Of a DNA stretch of 64,000 nt, positions 28,055-37,263 are shown one piece after another. Every line of letters starts with the position of its first letter. Position 1 is the stretch's first letter. The DNA comes from Ruminococcaceae bacterium UBA3903 (GTDB lineage Bacteria > Bacillota > Clostridia > Oscillospirales > Acutalibacteraceae), in contig DGFJ01000034.1 of assembly GCA_002391625.1 (NCBI GenBank), positions 1-64,000 on the forward strand, read 5' to 3'. The notes under the pieces were generated by a model. The model had not been told where the DNA came from. It saw only the letters and a program-made list of their open reading frames with translations, and did no database searches. A program made the position numbers and the translations under genes.

Positions 28055-28591
28055 TTACTTCTTTGCAGTAATAAGATATAGTGAATTCATAGTATTTGGG
28101 ATAAGCCGAATACTAATATCCTCAAATCCTGCCATGTTTAAATATTCACTTACTCTTTTCTTATCTGTAAAGATGCCACCATCTATTACTTGCATTAACA
28201 TTCCAAGAATACGATTGCTCATCCAATCTTCAAGTAACGGGTCACCGATTATAAGTCTGCCATCTTTTTTAAGAACTCGATATATTTCGCTAATACCTTT
28301 GCCTTTTTCTTTCCAGTGATGTAACGACAGCACGGTAATAACTAAGTCAAACGATTCTGAAACAAAGGGCAGTTGTTCAACGCTTCCCTTAAAAAACGCT
28401 ATATTGTCAGTTGAAAACAACTTGGCAACTGAAGTGTCAATAGCAGTAATGTCACTACCCGGATATGTAGTAGAAACCACTTGAGTAAATGATCCATTTC
28501 CGCAACCGACATCTAAAATGGTTTGTGGAATTGTTCGTGAACAACTAATTTCATTTAAAACCTCATAGTGTATCGCTCTCAATATCTTCAC
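28055..28591 (-). CDS. class I SAM-dependent methyltransferase
   Basis: 178-residue Methyltransf_11-type protein: SAM loop ILDVGCGNGSF (about 25-35), acidic motif ITAIDTS (about 48), FDLVITVLSLHHW (about 81-93) and a post-I segment EIYRVLKKDGRLIIGDP. Substrate unknown; such enzymes often act on small molecules. It stands alone beside a gene fragment, so recent acquisition is plausible. It appears complete, although its N-terminus is short. Confidence 0.8.
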   Translation of the reverse strand: MKILRAIHYEVLNEISCSRTIPQTILDVGCGNGSFTQVVSTTYPGSDITAIDTSVAKLFSTDNIAFFKGSVEQLPFVSESFDLVITVLSLHHWKEKGKGISEIYRVLKKDGRLIIGDPLLEDWMSNRILGMLMQVIDGGIFTDKKRVSEYLNMAGFEDISIRLIPNTMNSLYLITAKK

Positions 28592-28730
28592 CTCAATCCT
28601 ATAACATCCATCACATCCAAGTCCAAATCAACTTTGATATGATGGTCTGGTTTCTGTTGAGACAAAACAACAACCTGTTATATGTAAATAATCTTTACTT
28701 CATTATAACACGCTTTTAAACATAGAAAAA

Positions 28731-28763
28731 GACATATCTTCCCCCTTGGCGGAAGATATGTCT
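28731..28763 (-). terminator. terminator of the tmRNA gene
   Basis: A perfect 12-bp stem (gacatatcttcc / ggaagatatgtc) followed on the minus strand by TTTTTC, immediately after the tmRNA 3' end. Confidence 0.9.
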
Positions 28764-28765
28764 TT

Positions 28766-29114
28766 TGGTGGAGATGAGGAGAGTCGAACTCCTGTCCGAA
28801 AATCGTTTACCAAGGCTTTCTACGAGTGTAGTTGATATTTTAGGATTCCCCTCGCCACACGCCTATCAACAGGCTTGTGGTTACGGTAGCTTCTAGTTCA
28901 TGATAAAAGACAAAGCACGCTTTTATTCACGTTCACCGCTAAATGACGCCCACACCGAACCGCGGTACTTTCGGATAGGACGAGCAGCATTACGCTGCTA
29001 GTGCAACAGTATTATTGTTGTCAATTAATTTTAAAGTTTGCGGATTTTATAGCGGTTCCGCACCGCTACTCGCTTACAATGACTTACAATCCCCGTCGAA
29101 ACCTTTACATCCCC
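28766..29114 (-). ncRNA. ssrA: transfer-messenger RNA
   Basis: 349 nt. The 5' end GGGGATG pairs with CATCTCC near the 3' end, where ACCA is encoded. The T-arm GGAGTTCGACTCTCC and the 5' segment AAGGTTTCGACGGGG are tmRNA hallmarks. The tag frame ends Val-Ala-Leu-Ala-Ala before UAA at 28992-28990, preceded by Leu-Ile-Asp-Asn-Asn-Asn-Thr; the resume codon cannot be fixed by eye. It releases stalled ribosomes together with SmpB, encoded directly upstream. Confidence 0.95.
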
Positions 29115-29177
29115 ATATTATTTTGGCTGATACAACAATTTGCCCCCAGCCTTTTATTATGAGATAAAAACTATTTT

Positions 29178-29642
29178 CTATCTGTTTTGTTCCTTAAGAT
29201 GTCGCTGGATACTACGCTTTGCGTCTTTTTGTGCAATATCTGCACGTTTATCATACATTTTTTTACCCTTGCACAATCCTACCTGCACCTTAACCCTTGA
29301 GCCTTTAAAATATAGTGAGATCGGTATCAAAGCATATCCCTGTTGCTTCATAAGGCCAAACAAACGCATTATTTCACGTTTGTGCATCAACAAACGTCTG
29401 ACACGCAAGGGATCGCGATTAAAAATGTTTCCTTGATCATAAGAGCTAATATGCATGGCATTAATAAATATTTCGCCATCTACTACTGAACACCATGAAT
29501 CCTTTAGGTTAACCCTGCCAGCACGCAAGGATTTCACCTCTGTGCCACACAGCTCAATACCCGCCTCCATACTTTCTTCTACAAAGTAATCATGGTAAGC
29601 TTTTTTGTTCTGTGCTATAGTTTGGGTGCTTTTTTGTGCCAT
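29178..29642 (-). CDS. smpB: SsrA-binding protein SmpB
   Basis: 154 residues. OB-fold protein that delivers tmRNA to stalled ribosomes. Family motifs: [38 protein letters not shown] (about 34-51), [17 protein letters not shown] and the basic C-terminal tail ending [18 protein letters not shown] precedes the ATG. The ssrA gene follows by 64 bases. Confidence 0.97.
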   Translation of the reverse strand: MAQKSTQTIAQNKKAYHDYFVEESMEAGIELCGTEVKSLRAGRVNLKDSWCSVVDGEIFINAMHISSYDQGNIFNRDPLRVRRLLMHKREIMRLFGLMKQQGYALIPISLYFKGSRVKVQVGLCKGKKMYDKRADIAQKDAKRSIQRHLKEQNR

Positions 29643-29793
29643 TTCTTAGCCCTCCTCTCATGGAAAAATAGCATACCTTACAATATCAAATGTTATCACA
29701 ACCACTTAACCTTGTCAAATGAAATTTGCGGAATTTTGTTACTATAAATAATGTAAAGGCACAAACCAAAAAATGAATTGTGCCTTGTAAACA

Positions 29794-30396
29794 TTATAAT
29801 TCACTTCTGCCCTCTAGGGCTCTAAGAAGGGTAACCTCATCAGCATACTCTAAATCTCCGCCTACTGGTATTCCATAAGCTAACCGTGTAACCTTTACCC
29901 CTAGTGGTTTTAACAGCTTTGAAATATACATGGCGGTAGTCTCACCCTCTACAGTTGGGTTAGTTGCCATAATAACTTCTTCCACGTTACCTTTGTTAAT
30001 ACGCTCTAACAACTGCTTTATCATTAATTGGTCGGGACCGATACCACTTAAGGGCGACATAGCACCATGCAAAACATGGTAAACCCCATGGTATTCCTGA
30101 GTACGCTCCATAGCTATTATATCTCTTGGGTCCTCCACCACACATATGGTGGACTGGTCACGCTTTGGATTACTGCACAAATTACACTCGTCCTTGTCTG
30201 TAAGGTTACAGCATATTCTGCAATAATGTATTTTCTCATGGGCATTTAAAATAGCCTGAGAAAACTCCTCCGCCTGAGATGTGGGCATTTTCAGCACAAA
30301 ATATGCTAAGCGTTGTGCGGTTTTTGCCCCTATACCTGGCAAACGTTGAAATTGTTCTGTAAGCTTTGCCAAGGGTGCAACGTCGTATCCTGCCAT
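29794..30396 (-). CDS. recR: recombination protein RecR
   Basis: 200-residue DNA-binding clamp of the RecFOR pathway. Helix-hairpin-helix [13 protein letters not shown] (about 18-30), the Cys4 zinc finger ([16 protein letters not shown], about 57-72) and a Toprim domain ([14 protein letters not shown] and [15 protein letters not shown]). Last gene of the conserved dnaX-ybaB-recR operon, beginning 3 bases after ybaB. AGGA is 12 bases upstream of the start. Confidence 0.97.
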   Translation of the reverse strand: MAGYDVAPLAKLTEQFQRLPGIGAKTAQRLAYFVLKMPTSQAEEFSQAILNAHEKIHYCRICCNLTDKDECNLCSNPKRDQSTICVVEDPRDIIAMERTQEYHGVYHVLHGAMSPLSGIGPDQLMIKQLLERINKGNVEEVIMATNPTVEGETTAMYISKLLKPLGVKVTRLAYGIPVGGDLEYADEVTLLRALEGRSEL

Positions 30397-30399
30397 AGC

Positions 30400-30750
30400 T
30401 TAGAATAATCCTGGTAGGTTTAGACCGCCTGAAATTTTCTCCATTGTTTCTGCTTTATCATCATTTGCAGCTCTTAGTGATTCATTTGTAGCAGCTATAA
30501 TCAGATCAGCCAACATTTCAACATCCTCAGGGTCTACCACCTCTGGTTTAATGTCAATTGCCTTTACCTCCATTTTGCCAGTAACTGTTACTGTAACAGC
30601 ACTGCCGCCAGAAGTTGCTGAATACTCCTTGCTTTCTAGTGCTGTGCTGGCCTCGTCCATCTCCTCCTGCATTTTTTGAGCCTGCTTTGCGATTTGCTGC
30701 ATATTTGTAGCACCGCCGTTGTTGTAACCTTTTGGTAGTCTTGCCTTCAT
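30400..30750 (-). CDS. ybaB: YbaB/EbfC nucleoid-associated protein
   Basis: 116-residue DNA-binding protein with the family helix KQAQKMQEEMDEA and VTVTVTGKMEVKAIDIKPEVVDPEDVEML, split here as two recognisable blocks. ATG 30768 is in frame, but GAAAGGA is spaced correctly only for ATG 30750. It sits between dnaX and recR as in most Firmicutes. Confidence 0.93.
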   Translation of the reverse strand: MKARLPKGYNNGGATNMQQIAKQAQKMQEEMDEASTALESKEYSATSGGSAVTVTVTGKMEVKAIDIKPEVVDPEDVEMLADLIIAATNESLRAANDDKAETMEKISGGLNLPGLF

Positions 30751-30790
30751 ATTAAACATTCCTTTCATTTATACATATATATTCTTAATT

Positions 30791-32464
30791 TTAGTTATTT
30801 ACTTCATTTACATTTACGCCCGAATCCTTTAGCTTAGCTGTAAAATCTATTAATGGGTCTTTCTCAGCCTGCTGTTGTTCCGGCTTTTTATACGGTCCCA
30901 GCCTATATGTTCGGCCTGTTACTTCCTTAACAGCCACTCGCATTTTATCACGCTGTGCAGACTGCTTTAAAAGCTTAAAGGGTATGTCACTTTTCGCATC
31001 TATTAAAAGATAGTCACCGCTAATGTATGCGTCAGTATCTCTAAACGACGCCGCAATGGTCTGTGAATAAGTTTTTAATACATCTAAAACCTCCTGCCAG
31101 TCATCCATAGGCTTAGCACTGCCTATTATAGCTTCTAAGTCCACTGGTTCTTTATTGATAACAGGCATCTGTGGTGGTGTATTATCATTAACAGGAACAT
31201 CGACAATAGGCTGTGCGTTTTCAGCTTCCGTAACTGAGGGTAACACATCTATAGCTTTTGACTGTGAAATCTCCTGTAAAGCCGTTGTCTGCTGATTACA
31301 CTCATTAACAGGTACAACACCATTTTTGACAGCTCGTTCTAATCTGGCCAAACGTGCTAAAATAGCTTGTTTATCATCATCCAGCTCAGTGCGTGCCAAT
31401 TTAATAAGACACAGCTCCATTTCTGTACGCTTATTACCACCTTTAAACATTCTGTCATAAGCAAGCTGTAGAGTATCCATATAATATATAATTTCCTCTA
31501 GCGTCAGCTTATCGCTTTGTTCCCTCGCCTTTTTCAACTCGGTAGGTGACATAACCACTAATGAGCCAGTGGTCTTCATGGTCTTTAACAGCATTAGGCT
31601 GCGAAAATGGTCAACTAATTCCTCACATAGGCGAGCCATATCCTTGCCATCCTTATGAAGCTTTTCAATATAGTCCAGAACGCTGCCACTGTCCTTGTCC
31701 AAAATACAAGCTGTTATCTCAAACAAATGGTCACGTCCTGCTAATCCTGCTGTGCTGCGAACCAGCTCTGAGGTAATAGTGCTGTCAACACCCATACATC
31801 TATCTAACAATGACAAGGCATCTCGCAACGCACCGTCTGACACAACAGCTATTAACATAGCCGCCTGATGATCCAGCTGAACAGCCTCCTGTGCAGCGAC
31901 ATACTCTAAGCGTTCTGCAATATCCTCTGGTGGAATTCTTCGAAAATCAAAGCGTTGACAGCGTGATAATATTGTAGCTGGCAGCTTATGCACCTCTGTA
32001 GTTGCTAAGATAAACACAACGTGTGATGGTGGCTCCTCCAGCGTCTTAAGCAAGGCATTAAAAGCACCTGCTGACAACATATGAACCTCATCTATAATGT
32101 AAACCCTATACCTTGCCTTAGCCGGTGTAAACGCAGCCTGATCAATAATAGTTCGTATATTATCAACACCGTTATTACTGGCAGCATCAATCTCTGACAC
32201 GTCCAACACGGTACCCTCATCAATACCTGTGCATATTTCACACTCTCCACAAGGGTTACCATCAACGGGAGCTAAGCAGTTAACAGCCTTAGCCAGTATT
32301 TTAGCACAGGTTGTTTTACCTGTACCCCTAGAGCCTGTAAAAAGATATGCGTGGTTAATACGTCCAGATTGCAGTTCGTTTTTTAGGGTAACAGTAACCT
32401 GTGGCTGTCCAGAAACATCCTCAAAGGTCTTAGGTCGCCATTTACGGTACAAAACCTGATACAT
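30791..32464 (-). CDS. dnaX: DNA polymerase III subunits gamma and tau
   Basis: 557-residue clamp-loader ATPase. Walker A GSRGTGKTTCAK (about 43-54), the Cys-rich zinc module (CLAPVDGNPCGECEIC, about 64-79), Walker B YIIDEVHML (about 122), and sensor/arginine-finger region SRCQRFDFRR (about 170). The C-terminal tau-like part (about 370-557) is variable and Pro/Gln-rich before a conserved end. First gene of the operon, downstream of the SRP RNA gene as in Bacillus. Confidence 0.96.
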   Translation of the reverse strand: MYQVLYRKWRPKTFEDVSGQPQVTVTLKNELQSGRINHAYLFTGSRGTGKTTCAKILAKAVNCLAPVDGNPCGECEICTGIDEGTVLDVSEIDAASNNGVDNIRTIIDQAAFTPAKARYRVYIIDEVHMLSAGAFNALLKTLEEPPSHVVFILATTEVHKLPATILSRCQRFDFRRIPPEDIAERLEYVAAQEAVQLDHQAAMLIAVVSDGALRDALSLLDRCMGVDSTITSELVRSTAGLAGRDHLFEITACILDKDSGSVLDYIEKLHKDGKDMARLCEELVDHFRSLMLLKTMKTTGSLVVMSPTELKKAREQSDKLTLEEIIYYMDTLQLAYDRMFKGGNKRTEMELCLIKLARTELDDDKQAILARLARLERAVKNGVVPVNECNQQTTALQEISQSKAIDVLPSVTEAENAQPIVDVPVNDNTPPQMPVINKEPVDLEAIIGSAKPMDDWQEVLDVLKTYSQTIAASFRDTDAYISGDYLLIDAKSDIPFKLLKQSAQRDKMRVAVKEVTGRTYRLGPYKKPEQQQAEKDPLIDFTAKLKDSGVNVNEVNN

Positions 32465-32488
32465 ATTAGCACACCCCTTCTGTACAAT

Positions 32489-32686
32489 AAAAAGAGCAAG
32501 ACAGACGGCAATACCCCTTTACATATGTGAACGGCAGACTTACTGTATCGCATCAGATGACACGATTAATGCTGCTCGGTTCCCCGCCTGACATGGTTCA
32601 CGGTATCCAATCGTACAGGGCCTACCGCTCGCATATTTAAAGGAATAAAATTCTGACTTGCTCAGGTTGCCGCTAAATGCGGTGTA
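32489..32686 (-). ncRNA. ffs: signal recognition particle RNA
   Basis: On the minus strand GTCAGGCGGGGAACCGAGCA matches the apical loop of SRP RNA domain IV (tetraloop GGAA between the two conserved asymmetric bulges), flanked by GTGAACCAT and GCAGCA. Extra 5' sequence containing GGTAGGCCCTGT suggests an Alu-domain-containing Gram-positive type of about 200 nt. The 3' end is at a T-run (CTTGCTCTTTTT). End points are estimates from promoter and T-run. Confidence 0.85.
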
Positions 32687-32692
32687 TGATGT

Positions 32693-32721
32693 ATTATACT
32701 ACATTGACTATTAAAAATCAA
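32693..32721 (-). promoter_or_regulatory. promoter of the SRP RNA gene
   Basis: Minus strand TTGATT (32721-32716), 17-base spacer, perfect TATAAT (32698-32693), with transcription expected about 7 bases further. Confidence 0.75.
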
Positions 32722-32747
32722 GTTTTTATGTTTATTTTTTTATCTAA

Positions 32748-32781
32748 AAGTGGTAAGCACCTTAAAAGCACTTACCACCTT
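32748..32781 (-). terminator. terminator of the carboxyltransferase operon
   Basis: Stem gtggtaag / cttaccac with partly paired inner bases, followed on the minus strand by TTTTAGATAAAAAA; it follows the oadA-like gene. Confidence 0.6.
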
Positions 32782-32814
32782 TAGCATATGAAAATTATAT
32801 AGCAATAATTCCTA

Positions 32815-34218
32815 TTATACAGGATGAACCATATTTTCCATATCTACTTTATCAGAGTTAATGCCATTTTGTGCATCACGTCTTTTTTTAAAGAAGTCAA
32901 CAGCAACCTTTGGGAACTGTGCATATGACAGCACATCCTCTTCCTGCTCAATCCACTGTGGAATCTCATTACGAAGCTTGTCTAGCTCTGGCTCTAACAA
33001 ATCTGCTGGACGGCAAGTTACAGGTTTTTCGTTGCCAATAATTTTCTTTTGGAAGTCTTTATCTATTGGCATAGGAGTTGTACCGTATTTTCCTCCAACT
33101 AAGCCTTTAAACTCGTTGGTGCACATCTTGTAACGCTCACCTGTAATAACATTTAGTACAGCCTGTGTACCAACAATTTGTGATGTAGGTGTAACCAGCG
33201 GTGGGAAGCCAGAGTCCTTACGAACACGAGGAACCTCTTCAAGCACCTGTGTCAGCTTATCCTCCTGACCTGCCTGCTTCAGCTGTGACAGAAGATTAGA
33301 CAGCATACCGCCTGGTACCTGATATATAAGTGCCTTTGAGTCAGTAGCAAGCAGACGTGGGTCAAGCAGACCCTCATCAATGTACTTCTTTCTTAAGGTC
33401 ATAAAGTATTCTCTAATTTCGCTAAGCTGTACAAGGTCCAAGCCTGTGCTGTACTCTGTACCGTTAAGTGCAGCTACCATTGATTCTGTAGGTGCATGGG
33501 ATGTACCCAAGGCTAAGGGTGAAATAGCTGTGTCTATCATATCTGCACCGTTTTCAATACCCTTTAACAAACACATTGAAGCCAAGCCAGATGTATAATG
33601 TGTATGAAGCTGAATTGGTAGATTGGTAGCAACCTTTAACGCACGAACAAGCTTCACTGTATCTGTAGGAGTCAGCAGTGCCGCCATATCCTTAATACAT
33701 ATAGAGTCAGCACCTGCACTTTCAATACGCTTAGCATAGTCAACATAGTACTGTGTAGTAAACACAGGACCTGTTGTGTATGACATGGCTACCTGTGCAT
33801 GAGCTCCCTCCTTTTTAGCCGCTTTAATAGCAACCTCAAGGTTCTTAATATCGTTTAGTGCGTCAAATATACGAATAATATCAATACCGTTTGCTACGCT
33901 GCGTTGTACCAAATATTCAACAGTATCATCAGCATAGTGACGGTAGCCAAGCATATTTTGACCTCTAAAAAGCATTTGCAGCTTTGTGTTAGGACAATTC
34001 TTTCTAATTGTACGCAGTCTGTCCCATGGGTCTTCATTTAGAAATCTTAGGCAAGAGTCATATGTTGCACCGCCCCAGCACTCCAAAGAATAATATCCAA
34101 CCTTATCCAGAGCTGGTAAAATTGGCAGCATTTCGGCTGTTGTCATTCTGGTAGCCAACAAAGACTGGTGAGCATCACGCAGAGCTGTTTCTGTAACTAG
34201 AATTTTTTTCTGTGCCAT
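32815..34218 (-). CDS. oadA: oxaloacetate decarboxylase alpha / pyruvate carboxylase subunit B / transcarboxylase 5S-type protein
   Basis: 467 residues. DRE-TIM carboxyltransferase domain (about 1-270) with TETALRDAHQSLLATRM, the metal ligands in DSICIKDMAALLTP and QLHTHYTSGLA, then the conserved PYC_OADA domain (about 290-440) with YQVPGGMLSNL. It moves a carboxyl group between oxaloacetate/pyruvate and biotin. Unlike many OadA proteins it has no fused biotin domain; that domain is the separate gene just upstream. The product ends at the DNA repeat-free tail ENMVHPV. AAAGGA precedes the start. Confidence 0.92.
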   Translation of the reverse strand: MAQKKILVTETALRDAHQSLLATRMTTAEMLPILPALDKVGYYSLECWGGATYDSCLRFLNEDPWDRLRTIRKNCPNTKLQMLFRGQNMLGYRHYADDTVEYLVQRSVANGIDIIRIFDALNDIKNLEVAIKAAKKEGAHAQVAMSYTTGPVFTTQYYVDYAKRIESAGADSICIKDMAALLTPTDTVKLVRALKVATNLPIQLHTHYTSGLASMCLLKGIENGADMIDTAISPLALGTSHAPTESMVAALNGTEYSTGLDLVQLSEIREYFMTLRKKYIDEGLLDPRLLATDSKALIYQVPGGMLSNLLSQLKQAGQEDKLTQVLEEVPRVRKDSGFPPLVTPTSQIVGTQAVLNVITGERYKMCTNEFKGLVGGKYGTTPMPIDKDFQKKIIGNEKPVTCRPADLLEPELDKLRNEIPQWIEQEEDVLSYAQFPKVAVDFFKKRRDAQNGINSDKVDMENMVHPV

Positions 34219-34248
34219 TTATCAAACAATCCTTTCGGTGGAAGTTTA

Positions 34249-34608
34249 TCAGTTAAGTGTAATAAGCGGTGCACCTGAATCTACAGACTCACCCTTGCTA
34301 ACGTGAATAGCGGATACTGTACCGTCCTTAGGGGCAACGATTTCGTTTTCCATTTTCATAGCCTCCAATACAGCTACAACCTCACCTGATTTTACGCTCT
34401 GACCAGCAGTAACGTTTACAGATACAATAGTACCTGGCATTGGGGCAGATATTGCCTCACCGCCAGCGGGAGCAGCTGGTGCTGGTGCAGCTGGGGCAGC
34501 CACTGGTGCTGGGGCTGCTGTCTGAACAGCAGGAGCAGCTGAACCATTTAGTTCTTCTACCTGTACGTCATATGAAGTGCCATTAACAGTAATTTTTAAA
34601 TTTTTCAT
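34249..34608 (-). CDS. biotin carrier protein (biotin/lipoyl attachment domain)
   Basis: About 119 residues. An N-terminal part (LKITVNGTSYDVQVEEL), an Ala/Pro linker (about 28-50) and a C-terminal biotinyl domain with EAMKMENE, whose middle lysine carries biotin. ATG 34617 is in frame, but AAGGG is spaced correctly for ATG 34608. It lies between the two carboxyltransferase genes and presumably shuttles the carboxyl group between them. Confidence 0.92.
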   Translation of the reverse strand: MKNLKITVNGTSYDVQVEELNGSAAPAVQTAAPAPVAAPAAPAPAAPAGGEAISAPMPGTIVSVNVTAGQSVKSGEVVAVLEAMKMENEIVAPKDGTVSAIHVSKGESVDSGAPLITLN

Positions 34609-34662
34609 ATTTTTCATCCCTTATCTATAATTTAATAATATATTTTCTTTGTGTATAAATTA

Positions 34663-35985
34663 TCAGATGGTGCCGTGCTTTTTAGGCAAAGAGGTAACCC
34701 TTTTACCAGATAGCATTGTAATAGCACTGTATAGCTTTAGACGAGTGTCATCAGGATTTATAACGTCCTCAACATAGCCCTCACCAGCAGCCTTAAATGC
34801 TGAACATTCTTCAGCCTCGTACTGCTTTACCACTTCATCTCTTTTATCCTTTGCAACGTTCATCCTGTCCTGCCACATAATAGCAGCACCTGTAACAGGA
34901 GGTAATGGAGAGATAACGCTGTCTGTCCATGCCATTGTAATATCAGCGTTAGCACCTGTGCCAGCAACAGCTATATAGAAAGCACCGTATGCCTTTCCGG
35001 TAATAACAGTAGCCTTTACGGTTGTAGCCTCTGCATAGGCTGCGGAAACCCTTGCGGCCTCTGCTACTGTCGCAAAGCCCTGACTGTCTGCCAAGGTAAC
35101 AACAGGTATTGCAAAAGCATCACAAAAGCGTACAAACCTTGTCATTTTATTACAAGCTTCAGCATCCAGCACACCACCCTTAGTAGCTACAATGCCTACA
35201 ACTGAACCTACTAATCTGGCTAAGCCTACAGATACCTCATTGCCATATCCTCTTTGTAAGGAAATATAGCTGTCAGCATCTACAATAGCAGATATTGGGC
35301 ATTTGCCCTCTGCCTTTGGCTCATCATCATCCATAAGTGGTGATACGCTAAGGTTATTAGATGGAAGCATAGTAATCAACTGCTGTGCCTTTTCTATGGC
35401 TTCCTTTGTATCCTTGGCTGTTATATGACTGATTCCGTTTTGTGCAACAGCTGATGCACTGCCACATTCACCCTGAATATCCAATGATAGCTGTGCCTTC
35501 TCTGACATAATAACAAAATCAGCACTAACGGCATTTAACGCACCAGTACCTAAGCACGTTCCTAGTACAACTGAAACCTGTGGGACAACACCAGACAGGT
35601 TGCCTACACTGTTTAACACTGCACCATAGGATGATAACATATCTATACCCTCTGATAGCTTAGCACCTACACTATCATAAAAGCCTACTACTGGAGTACC
35701 GGTTTTAACTGCTAAATCATAAACTTTTTTCAGCTTAGCTGCCTGTGCCTTGCTCATAGCACCACCACAAATATCGTTGTTTTGAGCGAAAGCGTATACA
35801 GGACAGCTGTTAACTGTACCGTAGCCTGCTACAACCTCTGCAAAGTTGTCCTGTGATTTTGCGTAAGCATCAATCTGAGTAAATGTACCCTGGTCAAAAA
35901 AGCTTACAAGATTTTTGTATGCCGCTGTTTTTTCTATATCCCCTTGGGCATTTGCAAGGGTTTGAGCCTTGTTTTCTACACTCAT
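34663..35985 (-). CDS. acyl-CoA-type carboxyltransferase, short form (MmdA / transcarboxylase 12S-like)
   Basis: 440 residues of crotonase-fold carboxyltransferase. The N-half has VGFYDSVGAKLSEGIDMLSSYG and the oxyanion segment VVLGTCLGTGALNAVSADFVIM; the C-half has VTLADSQGFATVAEAARVSAAYAEA and ITGKAYGAFYIA, where a PGF/GxxQE region would bind acyl-CoA. It is about 70 residues shorter than typical 510-residue MmdA or PccB proteins. First gene of a three-gene operon with the biotin carrier and oadA-like genes. Which acyl-CoA it uses cannot be read from the sequence. Confidence 0.85.
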   Translation of the reverse strand: MSVENKAQTLANAQGDIEKTAAYKNLVSFFDQGTFTQIDAYAKSQDNFAEVVAGYGTVNSCPVYAFAQNNDICGGAMSKAQAAKLKKVYDLAVKTGTPVVGFYDSVGAKLSEGIDMLSSYGAVLNSVGNLSGVVPQVSVVLGTCLGTGALNAVSADFVIMSEKAQLSLDIQGECGSASAVAQNGISHITAKDTKEAIEKAQQLITMLPSNNLSVSPLMDDDEPKAEGKCPISAIVDADSYISLQRGYGNEVSVGLARLVGSVVGIVATKGGVLDAEACNKMTRFVRFCDAFAIPVVTLADSQGFATVAEAARVSAAYAEATTVKATVITGKAYGAFYIAVAGTGANADITMAWTDSVISPLPPVTGAAIMWQDRMNVAKDKRDEVVKQYEAEECSAFKAAGEGYVEDVINPDDTRLKLYSAITMLSGKRVTSLPKKHGTI

Positions 35986-36074
35986 CTATGCTCCTCCGTT
36001 CTAGCTTGATTATTTATATAAATATACCCTATTATTATATGATATTTGACTAAAAACCACAAGGAAAAATCCTT

Positions 36075-36473
36075 TTAACTACAATTTTCGCACTTTTTGA
36101 ACAAATCCTTCAAATAAACTGTAAATTTATTGTCCAATTCTGTAAATTTAAACAATCTAAAAAGTGTAAATTTAGATTCAAGGTCAGTTGTTAGCTTAAC
36201 AACCCCTCTGTTCATAGCATAATTACCCGCTGTCCTAATTAAATAATCAGCTATCTCCCACTGAACACCTGTAGGATGGTCATAATTTTCACAGCCGGAA
36301 ATATTAAAAGCAATAATTCTTTCCTCCCCTAGGATTAAATCCACTGCAATATACCCTAATATTTCATTATCCTCCACAGCTGTAATAAGTCGTGGTTCCT
36401 TGCCCATGACTGCACACTTACTTAATATATCCTTTTCCAGTGATAAATTTTCAGTTGGCTTAACACATAACAT
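36075..36473 (-). CDS. small GNAT-like protein of unknown function
   Basis: 132 residues without membrane segments. The layout (short acidic N-terminus, EILGYIAVDLILGEERIIAFNISG, then an alpha-helix with IADYLIRTAGNYAMNRGVVKLTTD and a final FRLFKFTEL) is that of a minimal GNAT acetyltransferase fold, but the acetyl-CoA loop (Q/RxxGxG/A) is not evident, so activity is doubtful. GAGGTA precedes the ATG. It follows the rluB-type gene by 10 bases and is cotranscribed with it. Confidence 0.65.
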   Translation of the reverse strand: MLCVKPTENLSLEKDILSKCAVMGKEPRLITAVEDNEILGYIAVDLILGEERIIAFNISGCENYDHPTGVQWEIADYLIRTAGNYAMNRGVVKLTTDLESKFTLFRLFKFTELDNKFTVYLKDLFKKCENCS

Positions 36474-36483
36474 AGCTTGTACC

Positions 36484-37242
36484 TCAATAATCCTCGGTTG
36501 TATTTGGTCTGGCTGTTAAACGACGCACCTCGTCCTTTGACAGTTCACGCCACTTGCCCTGTTCCAGCCCACCTAGCTTAACCTGTCCAATAGCAATACG
36601 TTTTAGTCTGGCAACCTCTATACCCAGCTGCTCACACATTTTTCGTATTTGCCTGTTTCTGCCCTCTCGCAGTATAATCTCTAACACGCATCTGCCCTCT
36701 TTACGGGTAACAACGTGTATCTCTGCTGGTGCGGTCATTCTGCCGTCTATAACCATGCCACAGGACATCTCCGTTAGCTGTTCTTCAGTAATACCCGGTC
36801 TGATAGTTACCTTGTAAACCTTATAAACGTGCTTTGCTGGATGTGTTACCTTATTGGCAAACTCACCATCATTGGTCATCAGCAGCAGACCCTCAGAGTC
36901 CCTGTCCAATCTGCCCACAGGATATATTCTGGCTGGTATATCACTGACAAGCTCCGCTACGCATTTACGTCCCATCTCATCATTCATGGTGGTTACATAG
37001 CCACGTGGCTTATGTAGCATAACATAGTAGTGCTTTGGTTTAGACCTGCCAGAAATTTTCTTGCCTTTTACTACAACCTTATCATTGTATGGGTCAACCT
37101 TATCACCTATTTTGGCGGTCTGCCCATTTACCTTTACGCTGCCATCAGCAATTAGCTGTTCTGATTTTCTTCTGGATGCTACTCCACAATCTGCCAGCAT
37201 TTTTTGTAATCTAACTATATCTTTTACTCCCAAGGCTTTCAC
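36484..37242 (-). CDS. rluB: ribosomal large-subunit pseudouridine synthase B-type enzyme
   Basis: 252 residues of the RsuA/RluB/E/F family. The N-terminal S4 domain (RLQKMLADCGVASRRKSEQLI) binds RNA; the catalytic domain has YPVGRLDRDSEGLLLMTNDG (catalytic Asp in GRLDRDSEG) and EGRNRQIRKMCE. The start is a GTG behind AAGGA. It lies directly after the dacF-type gene; in clostridia this neighbourhood with scpAB, gerW and dacF is common. Confidence 0.93.
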   Translation of the reverse strand: MKALGVKDIVRLQKMLADCGVASRRKSEQLIADGSVKVNGQTAKIGDKVDPYNDKVVVKGKKISGRSKPKHYYVMLHKPRGYVTTMNDEMGRKCVAELVSDIPARIYPVGRLDRDSEGLLLMTNDGEFANKVTHPAKHVYKVYKVTIRPGITEEQLTEMSCGMVIDGRMTAPAEIHVVTRKEGRCVLEIILREGRNRQIRKMCEQLGIEVARLKRIAIGQVKLGGLEQGKWRELSKDEVRRLTARPNTTEDY

Positions 37243-37263
37243 CCAATCCTTATCCTTTATATT

